Source: an uncultured Kiritimatiellota bacterium
GTDB taxonomy: Bacteria; Verrucomicrobiota; Kiritimatiellia; RFP12; UBA1067
Reading direction: 5' to 3'
Assembly (NCBI GenBank): GCA_934643865.1
Contig: CAKUCX010000010.1
Coordinates: forward strand, 1 to 64,000
DNA length: 64,000 nucleotides
Positions within the stretch are counted from its first letter, which is position 1, and every line of letters begins with the position of its first letter. The notes under the pieces are model-generated. The model was not told the DNA's origin and ran no database searches. It saw only the letters and a program-made list of their open reading frames with translations. The translations under genes and the position numbers were made by a program. Positions 23,393 through 32,467 of this stretch are shown here, in pieces.

Positions 23393-24585
23393 TTCGCGAG
23401 CTCCTCCTGCATGAGGTGGATGAGGTTGAAGAGCATGCGCGGGTAGTGGAACGCGCCGGCCCAGCGGGTGCCCTTCATCGTGCAGGACGGCGTGCCGTCG
23501 CGGCGGAGGTACTTGATGATCTCGCCGTACTCCCTGTCGGGGAAGTGGTCGAAGAACCATGTCTCGATCTTCCGGAACCAGGCGAGGTACTTCTCGTCCT
23601 TCGTAAGCGTCCAGGCGAGGAACGTCGCGTAGATCGCCTCGTTCTGCGGCCACCAGAGCTTGAGCTCGTGCTCGTACTGGTCGGGCTCGTGGCCCTCGGC
23701 CTCGTCGACGTTGCGGAAGTAGATGATCCCGCCGCCGCCCTGCACGGTGTCCCAGCCCCAGTCGAGCGCCCAGTCGAGCACCTGCAGGCCGTTCCTGAGG
23801 AGCTTCTCGTCCTTCTGGTGCTTCGCCTCCTCCATCGTGAACCAGCTCGTCTCGATGGAGTGGCCGGGGTTGATCGTGCGGCCCTCGGGCGTCTCGCACG
23901 GCGTGCCGTCGGCGTTCACGATCTCGCGCAGGGCCTTCTTGCCGTAGTCCATGAACGTCGCGTAGACCTCCTTGAAGCACGTCGCGATCGTCTTGTCGTA
24001 GAGCGCGGTGTCGCCGCCCAGCTCGCGCATCATGATCGACGTGCAGGAGATGATCATCGGGATGTTGTGCGCCCGCACCTTGCGCGCCGGGTAGTACTTC
24101 GGCGGCAGCAGCTCGGGGTTGTAGTAGTACATCATGATCGTCTTGTAAAGCCGCTCGGCCTTCGCCTTCCAGGCCGGATCCTTCGTCGCCTTGTAAAGCT
24201 CGATGTAGGCCATCACCGTGTAGTGCTCGGTGACGACGTAGCGGCGCTTGCGCACGGGGCGGCCGTCCTCCGTCACCTCGTAGTAGGTGCGGCCGTCGCG
24301 CTCGTCGAAGCAGTGGTCCTCGATGAACGCGATGCCCCGGAGCGCGAGGTCGAGCCATTCCGTGCGCGGCTCGATCTCGTTGTAGGCGCGCGCGAACAGG
24401 AGGACGTCGCGCCCCTGCTGGCGGACGTTCTTGTCGGTGAAAAGCACCTTGCCGTCGCGGCCGAGGTAGTTGTAGAAGCCGCCGTGCTTCGCGTCCGGCG
24501 AGAACTTCTGCCACCACTCGACCGATTCGAGCAGGCATTTCCTGTACTTGTCGATATACTTTCGCAGTTCCTGTTTGTCCATCAT
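23389..24585 (-). CDS. N-acylglucosamine 2-epimerase family protein
   Basis: A 398-residue (alpha/alpha)6-barrel protein of the AGE/RenBP family, which interconverts gluco- and manno-configured sugars such as N-acetylglucosamine and N-acetylmannosamine or cellobiose. Family features include FSPDAKHGGFYNYLGRDGKV, RQQGRDVLLFARAYN, the NPGHSIETSWF segment with its catalytic-type His, and KLWWPQNEAIY. ATG 24585 is chosen because AAGGG at 24594-24598 is eight bases upstream; ATG 24591 would be too close. It is the first gene of the operon with the glycyl radical enzyme and activase. Confidence 0.87.
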   Translation of the reverse strand: MMDKQELRKYIDKYRKCLLESVEWWQKFSPDAKHGGFYNYLGRDGKVLFTDKNVRQQGRDVLLFARAYNEIEPRTEWLDLALRGIAFIEDHCFDERDGRTYYEVTEDGRPVRKRRYVVTEHYTVMAYIELYKATKDPAWKAKAERLYKTIMMYYYNPELLPPKYYPARKVRAHNIPMIISCTSIMMRELGGDTALYDKTIATCFKEVYATFMDYGKKALREIVNADGTPCETPEGRTINPGHSIETSWFTMEEAKHQKDEKLLRNGLQVLDWALDWGWDTVQGGGGIIYFRNVDEAEGHEPDQYEHELKLWWPQNEAIYATFLAWTLTKDEKYLAWFRKIETWFFDHFPDREYGEIIKYLRRDGTPSCTMKGTRWAGAFHYPRMLFNLIHLMQEELAK

Positions 24586-24617
24586 CTTCATATCCCTTCT
24601 TTGCCGAGATGGTGTGC

Positions 24618-24623
24618 ATTGTA
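24618..24623 (-). promoter_or_regulatory. -10 (TACAAT) of the epimerase-GRE operon
   Basis: TACAAT on the minus strand 32 bases before ATG 24585. The -35 is weak. The rest of 24624-24891 has no gene I can support. Confidence 0.4.
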
Positions 24624-24891
24624 CGGCAAGCACTGCGCGTAAACGCCAGTTAAACGCAAAAAAAATCCGCCAACGATGCGAAGCGCCCGGACGTCTGGCA
24701 TGCTCGGTTTGTCACCTCCTTCTCCGTTCCACCGAGACGCCGGAGGAGACGACAGTTTTATTACGCACAAAAATCTCAGAGCAGGGAGCCCCTTCCGTGG
24801 TGGCGCGCCGGGCGGGCATGCGGCGGATTTGCATACTGAAAAAAGCATGGGGGAGGTGTAGATTTAGTTGCGAAATTGTTTCAGTTTACGA

Positions 24892-24920
24892 TGGACAACC
24901 GCACAAAAATCCGCTAGACT
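24892..24920 (+). promoter_or_regulatory. Promoter of the giant secreted protein
   Basis: TGGACA (one change from TTGACA), a 17-base spacer and TAGACT at 24915-24920; AAGGAG at 24972-24977 follows. Confidence 0.6.
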
Positions 24921-24983
24921 ACGCATTGGAATGCGTCCTTAAGAGGCAGGCCGTTCCACTTCACCGCATACAAGGAGACCGGG

Positions 24984-27900
24984 ATGATGAAGGCAAACGT
25001 GCGATGTGGCGTTCCAAGGCAGGCTGTCCGCCGGGGACTGGCGGGGCTGTTGGCTGTTCTCGCCGTGCCGCTTGCGGCGCATGAGACGAACACATGGACG
25101 GCCACGACGGCGAACAACGCGCCGGCGACGGCGCTGGACTGGACGGCGGGTGAAAACTGGTCGCTCGGCCACGCGCCGGCGGCGGGCGACGACGTGTCCG
25201 TCCCCGTGAACCCGTCGGGCACGCAGTTCATCCGTCTGCCGTCCTCGGTGACGGTGGGCGACCTGCTGCTCAAGGACAATACGCTTCTGCTCGGCGAACA
25301 GGTCGCGATCACGTCGATGGGGAACGGCCGCACGCCGCGCGTCTACCGTGGCTGGCTCTTCGCCGATGTCACGCTCCAGGCGGCCGCCGGCTCCCGGTCG
25401 CCCTGAATCGGCAACAACCACTTCTGCGGGCGCATCCTCTCGCCCCATGGCAACGTCATTCCGGCAGACGGGACCGTCCACCATCGGCTGGACCGCTATG
25501 CGACCTCGCCCGACCCGCTGCGGACGGACGACCTCTTGATAGGGAACGCCCACCGGCTCTTTCCCGGCAACGCCTTCCTCGCCATCTATGCGGCGGGCGC
25601 GGAGGCTTCGGCGAGCGCCTGGGCGCAGACGGCCGGCTCGCCCTACCTCGCGCTGGCCGACGCCTCTGCGGCGACGGTGGCCGTGGGCGCGGCGGTGACG
25701 GGCGCGGGCATCCCGGCGGGGGCCTACGTGCGGCGGCGCTTCACGGACACGCACATCGAGCTTTCGCTGCCGGCCACGGAGACCTGCGCGTCCAACGTCC
25801 TCTCCTTCGCCGCGTTCCACCCCGACGCGCGCCTCCACGTGTCGGCCTACCATCGCCAGGGCGACCACGGGTCCGAGCTGCGCCTCCTCAAACGCCTGGC
25901 CGCCGACGGCCTCCAGCTGGAGATCGACACCTTCGGCAACGCGGGCGGCGGGCAGTTCTGGCAGCTGGGCCTCCGCGAGACGGATGCGGCGGACTGGCTG
26001 CCGGGCACCCTCGTGCTGCACGCCGTCACGGGCGGCCACCGGAAAGGCCCGAGCGACGTGCTGCGGAACTGCCATCTGCTCTTCGCCGGCACGGCGGCGG
26101 GCGGCAGCACGGTCTTCGGCGAAACGCGCATCATGGCCTTCGACCAGACGGCCTACACGGCGCGCCTGACCGTGACGAACGGCGTGGGCGAGGTGGCGAA
26201 CTTCACGAACTTCGTCGGCACGCTCGTGAAGGACGGGGCGGGCACGCTCGCGATCGGCCTTGCCGACGCGGCCAACGCGGGGGCGATCGTGCTGGAGGGC
26301 GGCACGCTCGAACTGACGGCGCGCGACACGGCGGGGACGGACGGCGTGTCGTTCGCCGCGCTGACGATGGCCGCCGGCACGGCGCTGAAGCTGCCGGAGG
26401 GCGGGCTGCGTGTCGCCGCCGCGACGTTCGCGGACGGCGCGACGGTGCTGGGGCCCGGCACGCTCCGCGTGCAGGGCGTCCCGGCCGGCGGGCACGTGAC
26501 GTGCCGCGACGGGGCGCAGATCGTCTACGAGCTGGGCACGGAGGGCGCCTACGCCCACCAGCCCGAGGCGCAGGCGGCGGGGCATCCCGCATTCTGGGTG
26601 GACGCCTCGAAGGCCGATTCGCTCGTCTGCGAGGAGGAGGACGGCGTGAAGTACGTGACGCGCTGGAACGACTGGCGCGCGGGCGAGCCGATGTTCTGCA
26701 CGAACGTCGTGCGCCGTCCGCAGCTCGTCGTGGACGCGGAGACGGGCGCGGCGAAGTACGTGAAAATCTCCTACGTGAGTACGCACTGGTACACGAACAC
26801 GGAGGGCCTTGTGTGGTCGCAGCCGATCGACGGCATCCGCGCCGTCTTCCTCGTGCAGGATCCGACGGACGGCGGCGGCGAGATCCTGGGGCGGACGTCC
26901 CGTCTGGGCGACAACCGCTACGGCACGCAGGGCGGGCCCTACTACCGCGGCAACACGGGCAACTGCCGGGATGCCTTCGTCAGCCCGAACTACGCGACGC
27001 CGTGCGTCAAGTTCGGCCGCTTCTTCCGCAACGGCGAAGAGGTGCGGGGCTACGAGGCGGGGTATCTGGGGAACTTCCTCCAGCTCGTCGAACACCACGT
27101 GAACACGAACTACCCGGCGAGCGGGACGTTCCGCGAGCTGGCCTGCGACGCATTCGGCACGGGCGGCTACCGGGACGGGCATGAGTTCAACAACGCCAAC
27201 GGACGCCAGCGCATCGCCGAATGCCTCGTCTACACGAACACGCTGACGCACGCCGAGCGCGTCCAGACGGCGCTCTACCTCTCCCGCAAGTGGCTGGGGA
27301 AGGACATCGCGTACTCCGACGTCGATACGGAGGCGTTCGCCGACGAACTGCCGCGCGCCGGGGAGGGACCGGTGGACGTGGCGGCGGGGCGGACGTTCGG
27401 CGTGCGGCGCGTCGAGGGCGGCGCGGCGGTGGAGAAGGCGGGCGCGGGGCGTCTGGTCGTCGAGTCGCTGGCGGCCGGTGCCGTGACGGTGCAGGGCGGC
27501 GAGCTGCGCGTGAAGTCCCTCTCGCTTGCCAACACGTCGGTGCCGCCCGACGCCTGGGTCCACGTGGACGCGGCGGACGCATCGACGCTGGAGCTGGCGG
27601 CGGACGGCCGGTCGGTGGCGAAGTGGCGCAGCGTGGCGGGCGACGGGCAGTCGTACCGGCCGCTCGCGGGCAGCCCGACGCGCGTCGCCGATGCGCTGAA
27701 CGGCCTCCCCGTCGTGGACTGCGGCACGCTGAACGGTGCGGACAAGGCGTCGCTGCGGCTCTACACGCCGGCGGGCGAACCCATCGAACACAACAACGAC
27801 GGCGCACAGAACTTCATCCCCGGCGCGCCCAGGTACAAGAGCGTGTTCATCGTCTACGGCTCGCAGGGCGGCGGCAACTCGCTGCTCGGCTGCTACGGCA

Positions 27901-28739
27901 ACGGCTACCCGTGGCAGGGCCTGACGCACTGCCCGAGCGCGGTCGGCCTGCCCGTCTTCACCGCCACGGCCAACGGGCATGCCGCCTGGGACCCGGGGCT
28001 GGTGAAGAGCTTCTCGAACGGCACGCACGTCGCGCGGCTCAACGGCGCGCCCTTCGATCCGTTCACGACGCCGTTCTCGGGCGCGTTCGACCAGATCACC
28101 GTGAGCGGGGACTTCTCCCGCAAGAGCGACACGCTCGCGACGTTCGGGCAGGGCCACCAACACGTGGGCGGGCTCTCCTACGGCGAGGTGCTCGTCTACT
28201 CGAACCAGCTCGACGCGGCGACGCTGCCGAAGGTGGAGGCGTATCTGCGCAAGAAGTGGTTCGACGCCGACACGGCGGGATTCCGGCGCGCGGCGTGCGC
28301 GGCGCTCCACGTGGCGGCGGGCGCGCGCGTGGCGGTGGACGACTGGGCGGCGGCCCGGGGCGGAGCCGCCTACGAGGCGGGCGCGGGCGCACTGACGACC
28401 GCCGCCCTCGGCGGCGGGGGCGTCGTCGCCTGCGGCCGGCTGGAACTGGCGGAGGCGGGCGTCTTCACGGCGACGGCCGAGGCGGGCAAGGTCCATGCGC
28501 TGACGGTGGAGGGGACGCTCGCGCTGCCGCGCGCGGCCACGCTGATCGTGACGGACGACGTGGCCCTCCTGCCAGTCGGCCGCCACGTGCTGGCGGCATG
28601 CGGCGCGCTGGAGGGGACGGCGAAGGAATGGACGGTCCAGGCGCCGGCGACGCCGCACCGGGCCTACGCGCTGCGCTGCGAGGCGGGCGAACTGGCGCTC
28701 GTCGTCTCCAACGCGGGCAGCGTCCTGATCTTCCGCTAG
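24984..28739 (+). pseudogene. Giant secreted autotransporter-repeat/LamG-like protein broken by one in-frame TGA
   Basis: A signal peptide (RRGLAGLLAVLAVPLAA) opens a frame that meets TGA at 25404-25406 after 140 codons. The same frame then stays open for 1110 codons to 28739, including the 43 codons between the TGA and the first usable downstream start. One base change (TGG to TGA) would explain it; restored, the protein has 1251 residues. The body has autotransporter-type repeats (LVKDGAGTLAIGLADAANAGAIVLEGGTLEL) and two lectin-like blocks beginning HPAFWVDASKADS and DAWVHVDAADAST. It ends SNAGSVLIFR, the shared C-terminal signature. Alternatives are a sequencing error, strain-level inactivation or readthrough; I see no sign of selenocysteine use. 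Confidence 0.85.
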
Positions 28740-28852
28740 GCGCAGATGGCTGCCGGCTCCGCCTTCGCCTTGAACCTGGCGTGAGCAGGCGGGGACGGGA
28801 CCGGCGGAATTCGGCCGCATGAATCAATTTCGGGAGGCGGCACGCGGAACCA

Positions 28853-28861
28853 TGGTATAAT
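28853..28861 (+). promoter_or_regulatory. Extended -10 promoter (TGGTATAAT) of the Rrf2 gene
   Basis: A perfect TGG-TATAAT; the start point would lie about 17 bases before ATG 28885, and a GGTAGAAGCA box follows at 28873-28882. Confidence 0.65.
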
Positions 28862-28872
28862 ACGACCCGCGA

Positions 28873-28882
28873 GGTAGAAGCA
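28873..28882 (+). promoter_or_regulatory. Shared box GGTAGAAGCA, copy at the rrf2 leader
   Basis: Nine of ten bases match the box at 29478-29487 before cysK. Both lie just downstream of a -10, where a repressor would block transcription. Confidence 0.4.
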
Positions 28883-28884
28883 GA

Positions 28885-29394
28885 ATGACAACGAGAAGGC
28901 CGAAGAGCAAGAAGGCGGGCAAAGCCGTCCACCACGCCTGTGCGCAGAAGACGTTGAAGATTTCGGCAAAGGCGCGCTATGCGCTCCGCGCGCTTCTGGA
29001 CATTGCGGCCGCCGACGCGGGCGGCAGCCCGCGGACGGGTGCGGCGATCGCGGCAGCCCAGCAGATTTCCGAGAAGTTCCTCTCGCGCATCGTCATCCCG
29101 CTTCGCGTGAACGGCATCCTGCGGAGCGTGCGCGGAAACGTCGGCGGCTTCCGGCTGGCCAAGCGCCCGGAGGACATCACGCTCCTTGAAGTCGTCGAGG
29201 CCGTGCAGGGGCCCGTGGCGCTCTTGGACTGCCTGATGCCGGAGAGGGGCTGCCCACGACGGAACGGCTGCCTCGCACGCCGTGTCTGGGAAGACGTCAA
29301 CGCCTCCTTCCGCCGCACGCTCTCGAACGTGACGCTCGCCGCGATTCTCCGACGCGGCCCCCTGGACGCCGCGACGCGCGACTTCTGCATCTGA
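28885..29394 (+). CDS. Rrf2-family transcriptional regulator (CymR/IscR-like)
   Basis: A 169-residue Rrf2 regulator: the winged helix starts at LKISAKARYALRALLDIA, includes ISEKFLSRIVIPLRVNGILRSVRGNVGGFRLA, and is followed by a three-cysteine segment (DCLMPERGCPRRNGCLA) of the kind that holds an Fe-S cluster in IscR and NsrR. About 24 basic residues precede the usual family start, with no internal ATG to replace ATG 28885. cysK lies 109 bases downstream under its own promoter, and both leaders carry GGTAGAARCA. I infer control of cysteine synthesis, as for CymR, with possible Fe-S or redox sensing. Confidence 0.88.
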   Translation: MTTRRPKSKKAGKAVHHACAQKTLKISAKARYALRALLDIAAADAGGSPRTGAAIAAAQQISEKFLSRIVIPLRVNGILRSVRGNVGGFRLAKRPEDITLLEVVEAVQGPVALLDCLMPERGCPRRNGCLARRVWEDVNASFRRTLSNVTLAAILRRGPLDAATRDFCI

Positions 29395-29424
29395 CACGGG
29401 ATGAAACAATCTCTACTTTCACGG

Positions 29425-29454
29425 TTGACATTGCGGCGGGCGGAATGGTACACT
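29425..29454 (+). promoter_or_regulatory. Promoter of cysK
   Basis: Consensus TTGACA at 29425-29430, an 18-base spacer and TGG-TACACT with the -10 at 29449-29454. Confidence 0.8.
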
Positions 29455-29462
29455 GTGCGCCG

Positions 29463-29487
29463 TTTTACCACCACATAGGTAGAAACA
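29463..29487 (+). promoter_or_regulatory. Candidate Rrf2 operator in the cysK leader
   Basis: An imperfect inverted repeat, TTTTACC at 29463-29469 and GGTAGAAA at 29478-29485, lies right after the -10 and includes the box shared with the rrf2 leader. Confidence 0.4.
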
Positions 29488-29503
29488 CGAAAGGAGCGCG
29501 GCA

Positions 29504-30427
<924 letters not shown>

Positions 30428-30805
30428 GCCCCCTTATCCCGATTTCTTCGGGACAGCTTATCCAGACTTCCCGCCAGTCCCAAGAAACGCGGGGAAAAAA
30501 CATTTTCAGCCCCTGCGGAAAGTGTCCCGGGCTCTCTCCGCGCAGGGCCGAAACCGCGCGAAAGGCTCGTTTTCCGCCCGATTCCGCGACGGGGCGCACG
30601 GCTCCGCCGCCGCGAAGTCCGCGTCCTCCGGCCGGTCAACACGGAGCGCGCCGCGACGGTTTTCAAGCAAGATTATTACGCAGTGAAATCTCATTTTGCG
30701 GCGGCGCGGGCGGGTTGCATGGCCTCCAGCCGGTTAACACGGAGCGCGAGGAGGCACGGGGACACGGAGATTGGTTTTGAGGCTGGCTTGCGCGCCGCTT
30801 CATCC

Positions 30806-30856
30806 ATCGAAGAGGGACGGGCATCGAAGAGGGACGGGCATCGAAGAGGGACGGGC
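30806..30856. repeat. 17-bp tandem repeat, three exact copies
   Basis: ATCGAAGAGGGACGGGC three times in a row within the repeat island. Confidence 0.95.
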
Positions 30857-30980
30857 ATTGCTGCCGAGATGTGTGCAATCTCGTTCTGAAAACCTCCGTG
30901 CCTTCGTTTCTCCGCGCGCTCCGTCCACTCCGTGTTGACCGGCCGGAGGCCGGAAGAACGTCCCGCGACGAGGGCGGCGC

Positions 30981-31058
30981 GGGGCCTTCGCGCGCCGAGC
31001 CGCGTCGCCGGGCCACATCGCCGCGCACGCGTCCCCGCACCCCGCCACGCGCCGGCGC
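30981..31058. repeat. 78-bp insertion in one repeat module, flanked by GGCGC
   Basis: At 31437-31569 the two repeat blocks join directly; at 30901-31118 this extra segment lies between them and GGCGC stands at both edges, as a target-site duplication would. Confidence 0.5.
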
Positions 31059-31678
31059 AAGATGAGATTTCACCGCGTAATAATCTTGGAAGCCGTCGCG
31101 CGGCGCGGCGTGACAAGTTCGTCCGCAATGAATTGCGGCCCTCCCGCTGCAGACCCACACTGTCGTCGGCACATCTCAGCCTCCGGCCGGTCAACACGGA
31201 GCGCGCGGAGACGCGAAGACACGGAGGATTCTTAGAGTTGGCTTGCGCACATCTCGATCACTTCATGCCTGATCAGCATGGGAAACGCGGCCGAATCGTG
31301 CGACGCATATGCCTTCCAGGCCTCTTCCGTGTCGCCCGGAGGGCGTTTCTGTGTGTTCGGTGATAAAAAAGTTCCCCTCCCAGTGGACAAGACGTGGGTG
31401 AAACAGCGCGCAAGCCAGCCTCAAAACAGCTCTCCGTGTCCCCGTGCCTCCGTCCACTCCGTGTTGACCGGCCGGAGGCCAGAAGAACGTCCCGCGACGA
31501 GGGCGGCGCAAGATGAGATTTCACCGCGTAATAATCTTGGAAGCCGTCGCGCGGCGCGGCGTGACAAGTCAAGTAAAGCATCGGGGGCGCCCTTCTCCCG
31601 ATTTTTTGGAGCCCCCCTGATTCCTCCGAAAAAAATCGGGGGGAAAATCGGGATATGAGGGTGGAATGAGGCGCCCAC

Positions 31679-31707
31679 TTGACGCAGAGGGGCCGCTTTG
31701 CTAAACT
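31679..31707 (+). promoter_or_regulatory. Promoter of rpmI-rplT
   Basis: TTGACG, a 17-base spacer and TAAACT at 31702-31707. The roughly 70-base leader contains a hairpin, TCGGGC 31729-31734 with GCCCGA 31746-31751, which could serve L20 autoregulation as in other bacteria; that role is a guess. Confidence 0.65.
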
Positions 31708-31782
31708 AGAGTCCGTTTTCCGTCTGGATCGGGCTCAAACCGACTGCCCGACCGGTAAGGAAGCCAGCAAAGGACAAGAAAC

Positions 31783-31980
31783 ATGCCTAAGATGAAAACG
31801 AAGAAGTGCGCGACGAAGCGCATGAAAATGTCGGCTACGGGAAAGGTGATGCGTTCGCAGGGCGGCAAGGCCCACCTGAACGGCTACAAGAGCCGCAGCC
31901 GCAAGCGCAACCTCCGCGGCCGTACCGTCACGGATGCGTCCGTCGAGAAGACCATGCACCGCATGCAGCCGTACGCCTAA
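31783..31980 (+). CDS. rpmI: 50S ribosomal protein L35
   Basis: A 65-residue L35 (family 64-66): MPKMKTKKCATKRMKMSATGKVMRS, then the basic KSRSRKRNLRG stretch. It is followed after 14 bases by rplT. infC, the usual first gene of this operon, is absent; a repeat island lies upstream instead. Confidence 0.97.
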   Translation: MPKMKTKKCATKRMKMSATGKVMRSQGGKAHLNGYKSRSRKRNLRGRTVTDASVEKTMHRMQPYA

Positions 31981-31994
31981 GGAGGATCTGAACA

Positions 31995-32342
31995 ATGCGA
32001 GCCACGAATGCACCTGCTTCCCGCGAACGCCGCCGCCGCCGCCTGGCCCTTGCCAAGGGTTTCCGGGGCGCCCGTTCCAAACTCTTCCGCACCGCGACGG
32101 AGGCCGTCGACCGCGCCCGGCGACTGGCGACCATCCACCGCAAGCTGAAGAAGCGCGACTTCCGCCACCTCTGGATCGCCCGCATCAACGCGGCGACCCG
32201 CGCCGAGGGCCTGAGCTACAGCAAGTTCATGGCCGGCCTCATCAAGGCGGGCGTGACGCTCAACCGCAAGATGCTCAGCGAGATCGCGATCCACGATCCT
32301 GCGGGCTTCAAGCAGATCGTCGAGATCGCGAAAAAGGCCTAA
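31995..32342 (+). CDS. rplT: 50S ribosomal protein L20
   Basis: A 115-residue L20 (family 114-120) with the long basic N-terminal helix (RERRRRRLALAKGFRGARSKLFRTA) and the FRHLWIARINAATR signature. It binds 23S rRNA early in 50S assembly and often represses its own operon. AAGGAGG precedes ATG 31995. A strong terminator follows. Confidence 0.97.
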   Translation: MRATNAPASRERRRRRLALAKGFRGARSKLFRTATEAVDRARRLATIHRKLKKRDFRHLWIARINAATRAEGLSYSKFMAGLIKAGVTLNRKMLSEIAIHDPAGFKQIVEIAKKA

Positions 32343-32370
32343 GTGATCAGGTCTTTCACGACGAACGGAG

Positions 32371-32398
32371 AAGGCACGGCGCACGCCGTGCCTTTTCT
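32371..32398 (+). terminator. Rho-independent terminator of rpmI-rplT
   Basis: An 11-bp perfect stem (AAGGCACGGCG with CGCCGTGCCTT) with a two-base CA gap between the arms, so in practice a slightly shorter stem and a four-base loop, followed by TTCTTG. Confidence 0.9.
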
Positions 32399-32467
32399 TG
32401 ACGCCGCCTCGTCCGGCGACACGCCGCGCCGCGCAGCCTTCCTGCGCGAACAGGACACGCACGCTTC

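Larger units (their letters stand above)
30428..31672. repeat. Non-coding mosaic repeat island
   Basis: About 1.2 kb with no supportable gene. A block reading CTCCGTGTTGACCGGCCG occurs forward at 30928 and 31457, and inverted at 30626 and 31181 (a degenerate inverted copy at about 30722). A second block, GATGAGATTTCACCGCGTAA and onward for 58 bases, occurs at 31061-31118 and 31512-31569, and inverted near 30655-30707. Frames through it give strings such as PVNTE and SPCPRAS, typical of spurious proteins from a repeat type found in many unrelated bacterial genomes. Near the right edge (31596-31645) there is an inverted repeat with CCCGATTTTTT arms. Confidence 0.8.

Noticed and set aside
24588..24848. 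Minus-strand frame upstream of the epimerase and overlapping plus-strand frames in 24592-24983
   Set aside because: No ribosome binding site, no domain, and the region holds promoter-like AT-rich sequence for both flanking operons.
25404..25406. TGA considered as a selenocysteine codon
   Set aside because: The position is not a redox motif, restoring Trp fits better, no selenocysteine hairpin is evident after it, and selenoprotein machinery is not in the window.
30437..30453. TCCCGA/TCGGGA hairpin considered as the cysK terminator
   Set aside because: Only six base pairs and no T-run follows.
30806..30856. Tandem repeats considered as a CRISPR array
   Set aside because: The 17-bp units are contiguous with no spacers and no cas genes are present.
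30663..31678. Several 60-170 codon frames in the repeat island
   Set aside because: They encode repeat-derived strings, overlap in many frames and lack start signals.
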